A DNA stretch of 64,000 nt from Crocodylus rhombifer (GCA_038503035.1 JAVSML010025232.1:186001-250000), one strand, 5' to 3'. Positions 12,334 through 23,763 are shown, counted from the stretch's first letter. The notes: a model not told the origin generated them from the letters alone. Numbers and translations are program-made.

Positions 12334-12816
12334 CAGGGGTCAGCACCATATGACCTTGGGCCAATAGCAGCCCACAGAGCCACTGGAGCCAGCAGGCATT
12401 GCCTGTGTCTGTGCATACCCTGGGGCCAGGCAGCAAGGAGCTATACTAGGGCTGGGCAGCTGCAAGCGGCACCTGTGACACCACTGCTTCCCCCAGTCCC
12501 CTGCATCCTGGCTGAAGTATAGGCGCAGCTTCTAATCAGTGGGGAACTGTGCCACAATTTGGAAGATGAGGGGGTAGGAAAGAGGATGGGGGGAAGAGAT
12601 GTTGAGCAGCAAGCTTCCAGCTGCCCAGCCCCAGCACAGCTCAGTTGGGAGCTGAGGGAAGCAGCACTGGCATAGGATCTACTCTCAGCTGCTTGGCTCT
12701 AGCTCAGGTGCAGAAAAATCACCCGACCACTGACATACTGCCAAAGCCACCTGGCCCACATCACACCAGAGCCGAGTTGTTCTGACCAGTGGCTTGTTAA
12801 ACATTGCTCACTACTG
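12334..12816. mobile_element. hAT-type MITE (483 bp)
   Basis: Ends CAGGGGTCAGCA and TTGCTCACTACTG form imperfect terminal inverted repeats. The left flank CATTATGT (12326-12333) and right flank CATATGTC (from 12817) agree if one base was lost, consistent with an 8-bp hAT duplication. The interior is GC-rich with AGCTGC/GCAGCT words and no coding potential. Confidence 0.65.
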
Positions 12817-12824
12817 CATATGTC

Positions 12825-13765
12825 ATCTGTTTTGAAGAAAATTTCCTTCTGAACCACTTGCAAGGTTTTGTTTCAGAAAACTTTAAGGCAAATGGAAATT
12901 CTCATTTAAACTGATAGCATGATTTAATACCTGGGTGGGACTAGCTGGTCCATTATTTAATGCTGTCTTCACATGCAAAATGAAGGTAGCTTACCCAGTT
13001 TTATTGCTATAACATATTACTTGTGCCTGTTAATGAGTGGGAAGTGAAGCAACCCAGCAGCAACCTAGCAGCAGAAATAACAGCTATGTCAACAGGGCTA
13101 TTTCTTCAGATGGGAGAATCTTCTAAGGCAGCCTAAGGAAATATCAAAAATTATTGCTGACCTCATTTACCTAATTACAATCTTAATGCAAAATCCAAGA
13201 TTGTGAGTGCTATTAAAGAGCAGAAATAACTGTTCAATTTATCATTCATTCTGGGAATGCATATAAATTTCATTTTCTGTTTAAGGATCAAACAATCATG
13301 TGTTCGACACTTGGTTAGAATGGGACACAAACATTTCCAAGCTTGGACACCCAAGACAGTGGGTAACAGATAAAAGGAAAATCCACATTTAAAAATAAAG
13401 TTAATCAGTAAAACTACAAAAAAATTGAATCTGACAGACACCTACTTAGTTTTCTGCCTCCCTGACCACCAAGTCTCTGTCAAAGACAAGCTCTGCTCCT
13501 GTGAACAAGATATACTGGGCAGGTGTACAACATTTCCAGAATCCTTCTACACCAATCTCAAAGGAATGCTTTCTGGTTTAAAAAATATAGTACTGCCTTG
13601 TGATACCATATTTTTATTTCTTTTGATATGATAATAAATGAAGAGCATGTTGCAATCTCAGTGACTTAAAAATACTTTTGCACAACATAATCGCAGCTCA
13701 GTTTAAATAAGAATCTGTAGGATTCAGTACGAGTGGTGAATTTGTTGGCCTCCTCCCTTCTTCTG
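12825..13765. other. Intergenic, nothing recognised
   Basis: AT-rich DNA. Short open frames on both strands show no domain, splice or start support. Confidence 0.5.
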
Positions 13766-14052
13766 TAATTCATAGAATTATAGAAATTAAGGGCTGGAAG
13801 GGACCTTGAAATATCATCAAGTCCAATCCCCTTGCTCTGGGCAGGAATACAGCTGAGATCAAATGATCCAAGCAAGGTGTCTGTCCAGTCTCTTCTTGAA
13901 GGCTTCCAAGGTTGTGGACTGCACCACCTGCTTGGGAAGTTTATTCCAGATTCTGGTCACCCTTACCGTAAAAAAGTTCTTCCTTACATCCAACCTGAAA
14001 CCATCCTCTAACAGTTTATGGCCATTGCTCCTTGTCCTCAGAGAACTCTGAT
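13766..14052 (-). mobile_element. CR1 3' fragment, reverse orientation
   Basis: A complement of the CR1 3' end starts at 'TCATAGAATTATAGAAATTAA' and runs through 'GGGCTGGAAGGGACCTTG'. It continues into the antisense of the ORF2 C-terminus, which encodes the usual [18 protein letters not shown] text. The piece is about 290 bp, 5' truncated, and lies just upstream of the Penelope-like element. Confidence 0.85.
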
Positions 14053-14299
14053 TTATATTCCTTTATGGCGGCCAGCTCAAATTGTTAAATATGTATTGGC
14101 ATGTTCAGACTTACCTCACTGTTTCTCAGTGAGGCCAGTAGCCAGTGTTGTAGCAACGTGGCCAGAAGCCCAGGGAACAGGGACAGCAGATCTGGGGGAC
14201 TCTACATACCCACAAATGAATGGCACTTCTGTGGGGACACATATGGCTCCCTAATTTGCCAATATAGTTATAACAGACCTTGAAGTCCACTTCCTCCAC

Positions 14300-14799
14300 A
14301 CCTGCCCACAATCTACCTAAGGTCAATTAATAGCATCTTCATAATATGGATACATGGAAAGGAATCTCTAGAGATATTTCACTGGGATTTTTAACAACTT
14401 CCACCCCACAATCAAACTAAGTCTGGAATACTTTACCCAGTTAATTCATTTCATAAACACTACCGTGAAGGTTTACAATGTGGTGGACAAATCACCACCA
14501 GGCAGTAGCCAAATTAGCCAATTGCCACAGCTACCTTCACACCGCCAGCTTTCACCCTATGCACACTACTAGATCCATCATCTACAACTAAGTTCTATGT
14601 TACATCGATATCTGCTCTGATTCCACTGACAGGATGCACACCTTGTTCTAGATCAGGGATTCCTACAGTTAAAATACAGTATCAAAGCTGTAGTCCCTCA
14701 AATCAACAAAGCCACACTCAGACCTCACTCCAATCTGCTACAATACCAACCCTGAGATAAGGACAACAGAGCCCCTTGAGTTGTCATCCACAGTCCCCA
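14300..14799 (+). mobile_element. Penelope-like element, first part (RT 3' region)
   Basis: Broken-frame translation matches the region after the catalytic YxDD motif of vertebrate Penelope-like RTs. Readable words include FIIWIHGKESLEIFHWDF (about 14330-14390) and PHNQTK/LSLEYFTQLIHFxNTTVKVYN (about 14405-14480). A C-terminal 'DICSDSTDRMHT' block follows at about 14610. Its reading resumes after a CR1 insertion at 15200. Several frameshifts and stops make it a relic. The 5' part, including the catalytic site, is not visible. Confidence 0.72.
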
Positions 14800-15199
14800 C
14801 CCTTGAGGAGAGGAGAGGCTGAGGGATCTCAGACTCTTCAGCCTAAAGAAGGCTGAGAGGAGACCTGATTGCAGCTTACTGCTATATCAGAGGCATACAA
14901 CAGGGGCTTGCTGAACAACTGTTCACCAGGGCACCCTGATGAAAAAGTAGAAAAAACAGCCACAAACTCCTGGAAGATAGTTTCAGGCTGAACATTAGGA
15001 AAACCTTTAGAACTAGGGTGTCCAGACTATAGAACAGGCTTCCCCCAGAGGTGGTACAATAATCTACCCTAGAGTTCTTCAAGAGAAGACTGGGCAGTCA
15101 CCTGGCTGGGTTTGTCTGACCCCAGATGTCTTCCTTGCTTATGCAGGCGGCTGGACCGGATGATCCTTCAGGGTCCCTTCCAGCCCTATGATTCTATGA
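14800..15199 (+). mobile_element. CR1 3' fragment inserted in the Penelope-like element
   Basis: A 5'-truncated CR1 starts near 'GGAGAGGCTGAGGGATCTC' and encodes the usual LEDSFRLNIRK-type tail. It ends 'CAGCCCTATGATTCTATGAT' near 15200. Penelope-like sequence lies on both sides in the same orientation, so this CR1 inserted later. Confidence 0.85.
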
Positions 15200-15712
15200 T
15201 TGAACACCTTAGACACATTTTTAATTACCTCCAACCCCTGGAATTATAATAACCTCCTGGGAAAAGATGATGGTCTCAAAGCAGTTAAGGGGGACAAAAC
15301 TGTTCTGTCTTACAGGCAGTCCTAACCTCAAATGGCATCTTTCAAGCAAGAGACTAACTCCCAGTCTCACTGAGGCACCAGACCTTGCAACAGACACAGA
15401 TGCCTTCTGTGCTCCAACATGAATACAGATCACATCATCGCTGGACCAAGTAATATGGATTATAACATCCAAGGCTCATTGGCAACTCTACCAATGCCAT
15501 ATATGCCATGACCTGCTCACAGCGCCTCTGCTGTCTGTGTGTAAGAATGAATGAACACCAATATGACACTGGCTGCAGAAGCAGGCTCCCCTACTCCCTT
15601 CTGCTTTTTGTATTCAAATTTCTCTGTCCTTATATACACTGCATTGTACAAATCCTTTCACAGCATCTGATTAAATGAGCTGCAAATCATGAAAGTTTGT
15701 CATATATATATG
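15200..15712 (+). mobile_element. Penelope-like element, second part (GIY-YIG-linker region and 3' end)
   Basis: After the CR1 the frame gives the cysteine cluster PCNRHRCLLC (about 15382-15412) and then NMNTDHIIAGPSNMDYNIQG (about 15418-15475). This is the linker preceding the GIY-YIG endonuclease of Penelope elements. The GIY-YIG core itself is decayed. The segment ends around 15660-15710 with 'GCATCTGATTAAATGAGCT...CATGAAAG', the characteristic 3' end wording of vertebrate Penelope elements. Confidence 0.75.
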
Positions 15713-15722
15713 ACACATCCAC

Positions 15723-15758
15723 AGATACATACATACATACATACATATACACACACAC
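15723..15758. repeat. (ATAC)n/(AC)n microsatellite
   Basis: About six ATAC units are followed by about five AC units, just after the Penelope-like 3' end. Confidence 0.9.
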
Positions 15759-15759
15759 C

Positions 15760-17978
15760 TTACTAGCTAACCAAAGTAAACATATATAAACATATATATC
15801 CCTAGATCCCCACCTCTGCTAGACAGCTGACTTGAAAGACCATAAAAATCTGCTATTCATGATGTCAGAAGGAGACACAGGGGCTGGAAGAAGGGGCAAC
15901 AGTACTTTCTAAGTACAGTATTACTTTTCCATGTGAGTGAATGCTATATTTGCTGAAAAACTGTTATGTGACCAAAAATGGGAACAAAGACATCACTGAG
16001 ACATTCCTTTTGTTAAAAAGTGGTTCAAACTCTGAAAAAATTTTTGGAGCTACTGGCTTTCTTAGTCTTTAATTCAGCCCCCATCACCTCTTATGATTTC
16101 ATTGCTACATTTCACTATACTTTACGTACTTTTTAAATTTCCTAGCTGTGGTAAGGTTGGATTTAACATGTTACTGAATTTCTATTCAAAGAATACTTGG
16201 TCATCCAAAATAATGCTTTGACAATTCTGTGTGGTATTGCTGAATATACCAAACTTTGATATGAAAGTGAATTAAAGAATGCATAATACCTCTGACACCT
16301 GGCATCTTTTCAGAAGGTCTTCACTGTCTTTCCTCAGGTGTATCTGAACAAGCCTCTCTTTTTACAGAAAACTCAGAAGTTATTAATAGTTTATCTATTC
16401 CTTCAGAAGCCTCTGCTTCCTTGTGTGAATTACCTGATAAGATGAAAGTTCAAACAATATATTAAATGGAGGCTGTAACAAGCAAGCTTATGCTATTGCT
16501 GTAATTTTTTAGGTTTTCCCTTGTTACCTCAAAGGTCATGAACCAAAATCAGAAAATGTTATTTAGATCAGAGACTCTTCTCCAAAGCCACAAACATCAA
16601 CAGGAATGGGGAATGGCAGTGCTAGGAGCAACTCTAGGTCAGGTTACTTTCCTAGATCCTTCTGATCAATCTGGTTTCAGGCATAAGTATCATATAATAC
16701 AGATTCTGTTTTGAGATCCATAGTTAACTAAAGCCTTCTAGTGATGGGCAGGATTATAGTATCCATGTTATTTGTTTCGTTCTATATAAAATATTTATAT
16801 GGCACTTCTCATTGAGATATAAAAGAACTGAGATAGTTAAGATGAAAAGGTACAATCTGTAATGTCCAAAAGGTTCCCTGGATGTTGGGATTAGAGGAGG
16901 AAGGTAAATAATAAAACATAATATATTTTTATACAAACCATCTTTCAAAATTGCAGTAATTTTTTCACATGGAGGGTGTTTAATTTGGTATTTCTAAGAA
17001 TCCCCTGCATTTCCAAGTGCTATTAGTTTTTTCATCCTTACAGATTTTCTATCCAGCATTAATCCAAAATTTTATATTTCTAGGAATAGGAGCTGAAGGC
17101 CTGAAAGATGTCCTTAGCAATAGCTTTTTGTCTAACTTGTTCTGAATCATGCTTCAACACAAACACATTTGTTTTCATTACTTTATTTTTGCCGTTGAAT
17201 GATGCAACACCATTATCATGACACAATGTCAAAGATAAGCAATGACAGAGCAAGCCACCAAGAATACTGAGTTCCTCCTCTTATTTTGTTCTGTGCTAAC
17301 CACTATGGACCACAGCCTTTTACATAACCAATTATGAAATATTAACTTGCAAGTGGGAATTACTGCATGACTTGATGACAGTTCAATTCTTTCCTCTTCA
17401 AAAGGTGCCAGGGAGTGGTGTTCTAGCTACTTATCCTTGAAGAGATCTGTCATATTTCATTTAGTCATATTTAAGGTCAGATAAGGAACCCTGAGTGAGA
17501 TCTTTTAGCCCATCACCAATATGCTGATATAGATATTACCTTGCCTCATACCTCATTTTCCACAGAATTCACATTTTATATATTTTCTATTCTTCCATTC
17601 TTTGCCTAAACCATGGAACTGAATGCAAGTTAACTGGCTGAAACTCAATCTTGCCAAGACTTAAGAAATGTTAGGCAGCAATGAAAAGCTTGTGGGAAAG
17701 GGCCTAGTATCTACTTTCTTCTGCACTGAGATAGTTTCCATTCAGATTAGAAATCCTCAGTCTTTAGACTTGGCTGGAGTTTTCTGGGCTTCAGTTTTCT
17801 CAACAGCTAACTGGAAATTTTGAAGCCCCAACTCAGCAATGTTCTTACTTATGTGTTAGTTTGAAACAGATGCTTAAACTGTGTTTTTCAGCATTTTGCT
17901 GAACAGGGATGGACTGAAATGCATGCTAGTTAACCGCATGTTTAACTGTATTATCAAATTTGGGTCTTAGCTATCTAT
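15760..17978. other. Intergenic, nothing recognised
   Basis: About 2.2 kb of AT-rich DNA. I see no exon with splice support, no LINE or MITE termini and no RNA gene. Confidence 0.5.
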
Positions 17979-18606
17979 CCAAGTACAGGACAGTGAAGGG
18001 ATGTGGTTGATTATACAACTCTTCCTCAACAGCTTCATGTACAGCAGACTGAGGAACCTGCAGCAAGTCCCTTGCCTGTAGCAAGTCCCCAGACCTCTTC
18101 ACTGGGTACCTGTTCACGAGTGTGGAGGCTGCTCTGACACACCGTAATTACAGTGCGTTGAAGCAGGCTGAATTAATTGAGTCTGCTGGAGCACAGTAAT
18201 CACCACACTCCAGCCATCCTCCACGTTCCACATGTCAGCGTCCTCGCACTTCAAAATGGTGGTGAAGGTGCTTAAACTCATCTAGTTTTAGTTCAAACGC
18301 TCTTGTTGCCATTTTGAAGCACAAGGATGCTGATATAGGAGACTGGCTGGAGTGCAGTAATTACCATGCTCCAGCAGACTCGATTAATTCAGTCTGCTCT
18401 GATACACTGTAATTACAGTGTGTCAGAGCAGCCTCCACACTCGTGAATAAGCACCCACTGAAGCAGGTCTGCGGACTTGATGCAGGGCAAGGTTTGCTCC
18501 AGGGGACTGAGGACTTAGTGCATGTTCTTCAGTTTAACTGTACATGAGGCTGTAAAGGAACAGTTGTATAATCAAACATATGCCTGCATTGTCCTGTACA
18601 TGGAGA
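17979..18606. mobile_element. Long palindromic (foldback) MITE
   Basis: Two arms of about 280-300 bp are inverted copies of each other around a centre near 18275. GATTATACAACT (18009-18020) is mirrored by AGTTGTATAATC (18561-18572). CACGAGTGTGGAGGCTGCTC (18115-18134) is mirrored by GAGCAGCCTCCACACTCGTG (18426-18445). TTCAAAATGG (18250) is mirrored by CCATTTTGAA (18310). The arms are about 80-85% alike by eye. No open frame of note is present. The terminal sequence and target duplication could not be fixed. Confidence 0.8.
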
Positions 18607-18619
18607 AATATGGTACACA

Positions 18620-19195
18620 CAATAGACTCAGAAAGGGACACTACCCAGAATGGACTCAGAAACTTATTTTTACATCTGCTCTGGAGGGTTGGGGGCAGTG
18701 ACCTACACCAGTGGTCTCTAAACTTTTTTGATCGCGCACCCCTATCAGTAAAAAATTTTTGAGCACGCAACCCCAATATATGTATATTTATTTATAAATT
18801 ATATACATGTACTACTCGCGTACCGTACGTGACACATAACCATCTGACATAGAGACAGAGTGAGGGCGCCAGTGTCAATCCATATATTAAATATTAGTAA
18901 AGCTTAATTTCGTTCTTATTTTTTTAGATAAAAAATAAATATAAATATAAGTTCTAATATTTTCTTCCTGCACCCTAATGGATTGTCTTGCGCCCCCCCT
19001 GGGGTGCGTGCACCCCACTTTGGAGACCACTGACCTACACAATACACTGACACGCGAGACACTGATACACAAGACGTGGCAGCACTTTAATTAGAGTGGC
19101 TCTTAAAGCTGCTCTAATTAAACCACTGCCCCACACCCACTCCTGAAGCACATGTAAAAATGCCCTTTCTGAGTCCATTGTGGGTACTATATTCT
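18620..19195. mobile_element. Second foldback MITE, split by a hAT MITE
   Basis: The left arm (about 18645-18708) reads GGACTCAGAAA...TTTTTACATCTGCT...GGGGGCAGTG. Its inverse is at about 19113-19185 (CACTGCCCCAC...GCACATGTAAAAATGCCCTTTCTGAGTCC). A hAT MITE sits between them at 18709-19032 with its own exact target duplication, so it is a later insertion. Confidence 0.65.
18709..19032. mobile_element. hAT-type MITE (324 bp) with exact 8-bp target duplication
   Basis: Ends CAGTGGTCTCTAAACTTT and AAGTTTGGAGACCACTG-type inverse (CACTTTGGAGACCACTG) are terminal inverted repeats. Identical ACCTACAC flanks at 18701-18708 and 19033-19040 are the 8-bp target duplication. The AT-rich core carries no coding sequence. 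Confidence 0.92.
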
Positions 19196-21199
19196 TTCAA
19201 ACATGCTTAGAGGCAACACTTTCTAAGCTCTGTTGAACAAAAGGATTGTGGTTGTGGCTCACTCTTAAACAGGCATCATGACACACCGTAATTACAGTGC
19301 CACAACCTTCCCCTCCAGTATGCCCCCAACTGGCCCACACACAAGGTATACAGCTCTTCCTTCCAAGCTGTCATAGTTGCTGTCCTGCTTCTAGCTCCAA
19401 TATATAAATGTGGAAGTCACTGCTGAAGCTGAGGTGACTTCTACAATTACTTGACAAATGTTGTTGTGTACCACTGCCTACTAGGAAATGTATGTATGAC
19501 TCTCAATGTAATTACTATACTCTGCATTCTGGAATGTCAATGACTAGTGAGTGTTCATGTTCTTGAGAAATACTGAGATTAGAAACTGTTCCTAAGGGCT
19601 CTTTTTCTTCCTTGTTCTAAATAAAATCAGAGTGCATTGTTTTGTATTTTAGTTTTCTTTAATTATAAGAGAAAAGTAGCAGCAAACTAACATACACCAA
19701 GCGCTCGATTACAAATAATGTCACCTTTAGGAAAAATAACACCCCTGATTGGTTCTGCAAAGTACAGCTAAATCACTTATGAAAGCATAACAGCGAATAA
19801 TTTCAAATGGATTTTTCACTCAAGATAGCACTATGTGCAATCCTGTCAGCTCCTATACTTTATTTTGACCTGCTTTGTAAAAGGATATGCAGAATTGCAC
19901 AATGTAATGTCAACTTGCATTAGGTTGGTGGCAATGATAAGTGCTCATTATTCAAACTGTGTTTCTACTGGCATGTTCTATTTATACCTCCACTTCTTTA
20001 CTGAGGATTTCGAAGTACCAATTCCTTTGTAACACAGTACACTTGGGGCAATTTTTTTTACATGACCTTTGAAAAGGGCTATCAACAACATAATGTTGCA
20101 TGCTATCTAAACAAGTATTCCAGAATTTTTAAAGTCATTTTTAGGTTATGACAATTTTGGGAATTATGACAATATTGTGATCCAAAGAGAAGTGCTGAGT
20201 ATATTGTGGAATTGACAATTTTGTTATAATAATTCAATGATTCCCTTGTTTCTGTTTTATAATATCAAAAATCTTGCTTATTTAGATGATCAAAAGACTA
20301 ACACTGGAATAAATGCTATAGTTTTCTATATATATTTTCAACCATAATACTTACTTGTATAACATCACATTGTTGTTATTACTGCTTATTTGTTAACTAA
20401 TAGAGAAAGGAAAAACCATGGGGAAAAGGCTGCTTGATTTAGTACATTTTAGTAGATTGTAAAAACTGGGTAGCAATACTGTTCATGTTGAATAACACCG
20501 CATATAGTCTACTAGATGATCTACAACAAAATCCTCCATAGTATAGTGACCTTCCTAGAATTACTTCATTAGCGTGGATTAAATTGCTATCCTCCATCAA
20601 AATCCATGCCAGAGTAACACACCTGAAGAAGTATTATCAACTTAGTCTGTCTTTTAAAACACTTTAAAAAAATATTGTTCTGGAGCAGACTTCAATTTTT
20701 TTCCAGGATATTTTAATGTGGACCTAACTAGTTCCTCCTCTGGGGATTAGACTATGACTTTTGTCAGGGCTGGATATACAGAGCAACATGTAGCTGTACT
20801 GCCCCAGGTGCAGACCAGAGAAAAATATGATTCTGAAAGAGGCAAAGTAGTTATCATCTAATACCAATAGCAAACTACTTCCATCTCTACACTAGTTCAG
20901 CTCTGCTGCCCAGTCCATGGAGAAGCTGAATAATGGGCTTGCTCATTCTTCAATCATTTGCTGCCCACTAGGGCTCAGAGAAAAAAGGGATGGCAGAGCA
21001 GAGGATCCTGCTGTCCTCCTCCTATGCTCTGAACAGTGATGTGAATAGTCTATTCAAAGAGGCAGTGAGGTGACTGAAACTTTAATCTGCTGCATGGATG
21101 TACAGGGCAAATGAGAATCTTGCCTGTGGTGATTAATGAATCACAGTTGCAAATCAAACCATTCAGTCCTGGATAATTTACTATAAATGCCCTCTGCAT
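19196..21199. other. Intergenic and DMGDH 3' UTR side
   Basis: The stretch just left of 21200 is the presumed DMGDH 3' UTR on the minus strand. A possible poly(A) signal ATTAAA (minus) lies at 21086-21081, about 115 nt after the stop. A canonical AATAAA (minus) lies much further on at 19864-19859. Neither can be confirmed without transcript data. I recognise nothing else here except a TGACACACCGTAATTACAGTG word at about 19280 shared with the foldback MITE at 18 kb. Confidence 0.4.
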
Positions 21200-21415
21200 T
21201 TACACCTTGGCACTCCCACCCTTTCTCTGCAGGCGCTCTCTTGTTGGTTCAGTCAGCACCAGTGGTTCCTGGATAACAGCTGCCAAATACTTTTTTCCGA
21301 GTAGTTCGACTTCCAGTTTCTGTCCAGCTTTGCTTAGTTCTGTGGGAATATATGCAAAAGCCAAGCTCTGCTGGGTGCTATAGCTGTAACTGCCAGATGT
21401 GGTATTACCAACAAC
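21200..21415 (-). CDS. DMGDH: DMGDH last coding exon (C-terminus and stop)
   Basis: This exon encodes the final 71 residues of mitochondrial dimethylglycine dehydrogenase, starting [12 protein letters not shown] and ending GGSAKV before TAA. It is preceded on the minus strand by a good acceptor (TGTTTTTCAG). The phase-0 join to the exon at 33139-33273 (…YNGK/VVGN…) is clean. The segment is the C-terminal barrel of the GcvT-type folate-binding region, with the family words SLAFAY and VELLGK and the near-terminal [11 protein letters not shown]. The enzyme oxidatively demethylates dimethylglycine to sarcosine in the matrix, using FAD and tetrahydrofolate and passing electrons to ETF. No frame damage is seen. 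Confidence 0.95.
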   Translation of the reverse strand, partial: VVGNTTSGSYSYSTQQSLAFAYIPTELSKAGQKLEVELLGKKYLAAVIQEPLVLTEPTRERLQRKGGSAKV

Positions 21416-22039
21416 CTGAAAAACACACAAATATTTATCCTTAATGGGGTTTTTAAAAAGTCTACACAGGTTACATACTAGATTCTACCTTTACAAACAT
21501 GCCCCCTTTTTAACAATTTACTGTAAGTAGAGTTTTTATATATAGTTAAATATACCTTGTCTTATGTATGTCACCATTCATACCATTTTGGGCCATCGGC
21601 AGATTTTCTTCAGCTGAATTTCTTACTCCAACAAAGCCAATGGAAAATCATAAGAAGGTTTCTTAAATTCCTGATACTTTTATTTTTTTCACCTGAATAA
21701 ACACTGTTCGCATGTCAAATTCATGCTAGATATTTTCATTAACTGTTAAGGGATGATGTACATATTTAAGAGGCCTGACAGCCTAAACTTTGATTTTCAT
21801 TTTGTTCTTGCTTTTTTTCAAGCAGTAATTTTCAAATATACTGAGAGGAGAACAGAACATTTGCAGGTTAATATAATGGTTATAAAAAGGGACTATAATA
21901 CTGTAGATCTTTTCCATTTCTAATTTATATTATTATATAGTATTTCTAATTCTTATGTAAAATTAATCTGCCATGCTACCTGGAAATTAATAAATTACAT
22001 CATAGCTTCAAACAGTCCTGTTCCAAAAAAAAGCAAACT

Positions 22040-22178
22040 GTCCTCTTCCTCCCCAAAATCTCTCTCTCTCTAAGTACCATATTCAAATAGGACATTGGTA
22101 ATCATGGTCTTCCACAGATCTCTTCTCTTTGAGGCATACAGAATTTCTAGTGTTGATACATTCAGGCCTGATACATTC
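22040..22178 (-). mobile_element. RTE-type LINE, 3' terminal coding piece (downstream of the hAT insertion)
   Basis: Read on the minus strand and joined to 26773 onward, the frame continues across the hAT insertion. SKWMN at the far side runs into V-S-G-L-N-V-S-T-L-E-I-L-Y-A-S and then RRDLWKTM here. That is the expected C-terminal end of an RTE ORF2 (…ELL…A…R..WR.M…). It shows that the LINE predates the hAT element. The exact LINE 3' end near 22040 is not certain. Confidence 0.7.
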
Positions 22179-22439
22179 TAGGCCTGTGCAAGTAGGCAGG
22201 TATTTGATCCGGCTTCAGATCCGGCTGCTTCAGATGCCAGTGATCCAATCCAGACCTCCAGACTGGGTTCCCGCTTCGATCCGGCCAAAGCAGCTCCGAA
22301 GCTTCGGAGCCACCTCGGAGATCCAGCTATAGGGTATAATGGAGGATCAATGAAATACCTATAATTTTGTTGTTTACTGTCTGATTTTAGTGAAACTTGC
22401 TGAGAGCATGACGCCTGTCAAGTGTCAGGAAGATAGGTG

Positions 22440-22870
22440 CAGGGGTTTGGGGGGAACTGCACCTCAAGCTGCTGACAGGCAAAACTGGTGACATAGATGA
22501 CTGTGTGTGTGTTAAGGCACAGCAGGCTGAAAATTGCAGGGGTGGTGGCCCCTGTTGAGGCCCCAAAGCCTGCCAGCTGTCAAGGAAATAGGTGAAGGGG
22601 GAGTCTGGCTTCTGGGGCCCTGCACCTCTGACTCCTAACAGGCAAAACTCATGATGTGGGTGGGTGCTTGGGCAACTGCATTTGTCTTGGGACACAGGGG
22701 GGCGAAATCTACTGCAAGCCTGGGTGCTGGGCCCTGCCAGGTCATGAAGACTGCCAGCTGTGTGTGTGTCTCGCTGGGGGAGTCTTGCTTCTGGGGCCCC
22801 GCACCTCTGGCTACTAACAGGGAAAGCTCGTGATGTGGGTGGGTGACACTGTGTGTGTGTGTGTTAAGGT
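22440..22870. repeat. Subterminal tandem repeats of the hAT element (about 175-180 bp unit, 2.5 copies)
   Basis: GGCAAAACT...GATG...GGGTG recurs at about 22468, 22639 and 22819. GGGGGAGTCTxGCTTCTGGGGCCC recurs at about 22597 and 22777. A TGTGTGTG run is also repeated. The unit is about 175-180 bp, and the array lies just inside the left end of the hAT transposon. Confidence 0.65.
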
Positions 22871-22989
22871 GCGCCCTTCCTGGCACTGGGGCCTCTGCAC
22901 AACACAGCAGTGTGCCCCAGTGAAGTCTTCTCCTCCCCTACAGCCTCACTCCTGGTCCACCACTTTACATGACAACAGGTAAAATAATT

Positions 22990-23745
22990 TTTACCTTCTG
23001 GTAAGGACAACAAGGACAACAAGAAGTCCTTTTTTAAATACATAGGGGGCAAAAAGAAGGTACTGGGTAACGTGGGGCCCCTGCAAGACATGCTGGGAAA
23101 TTTGGTCGTCACACTAGATGACAAAGCTAACCTATTTAATGACTTCTTTGCCTCCATTTTCCTGAGCAGGGACTGGATCAGCCCCCCCATTGGGCCCCTC
23201 TCAGGCCCCAGGGGACCTAGGCCAAGGGTCAGTGAGGATCTAATCAGGGAACTTCTGGAGGGAGTAGATGTCTTTAAATCAGCTGGTCCAGACGATCTCC
23301 ACCCCAGAGTGCTGAGGGAATTAGCTGAGGTCATTGCAGGACCCCTGGCACGGCTTTACGAGCACTCGTGGTGCTCTGGTGTGGTGCCAGAGGACTGGAA
23401 GAGGGCCAGTGTGGTTGCCATCTTCAAAAAAGGGAGGAAGGAGGACCCAGGAAACTATAGGCCAGTTAGTCTTACCTCGATCCTGAGTAAGCTTTTTGAG
23501 AGAATTATTCTGGCACATGTCCACGAGGGGCCAGCAGGAGAGATTATGCTTAGGTGCAACCAACACGTGTTCATGAGAGACAGGTCCTGTCAGACCAGCC
23601 TAGTGGCCTTCTATGACCAGGTCACCAAATCCTTAGATACAGGGGTAGCAGTGGACATAGTCTTTCTGGACTTTAGGAAGGCCTTCAACACTGTTTCTCA
23701 CCCCATTCTCATTAAAAAACTGGGGGACTGTGGTGTCGAATGAAA
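22990..23745 (+). mobile_element. Internal CR1 reverse-transcriptase fragment inside the hAT element
   Basis: An open frame of 223 residues (23072-23743) encodes the N-terminal half of a CR1 RT. Readable parts are LFNDFFASIF, SAGPDDLHPRVLRELAEVIAGP, IFKKGRKEDPGNYRPVSLTS and FMRDRSCQTSLVAFYDQVT, ending at VFLDFRKAFNTVSH. It has neither the 5' nor the 3' end of CR1 and stops before the catalytic ADD box. It is the best preserved LINE reading frame in the window but is still only a fragment. Confidence 0.88.
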
Positions 23746-23763
23746 CTTAGCTGGCTCAACACC

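Noticed and set aside
23072..23743. 223-codon frame as a host gene
   Set aside because: Its motifs are plainly CR1 reverse transcriptase, truncated before the catalytic site and located inside a transposon.
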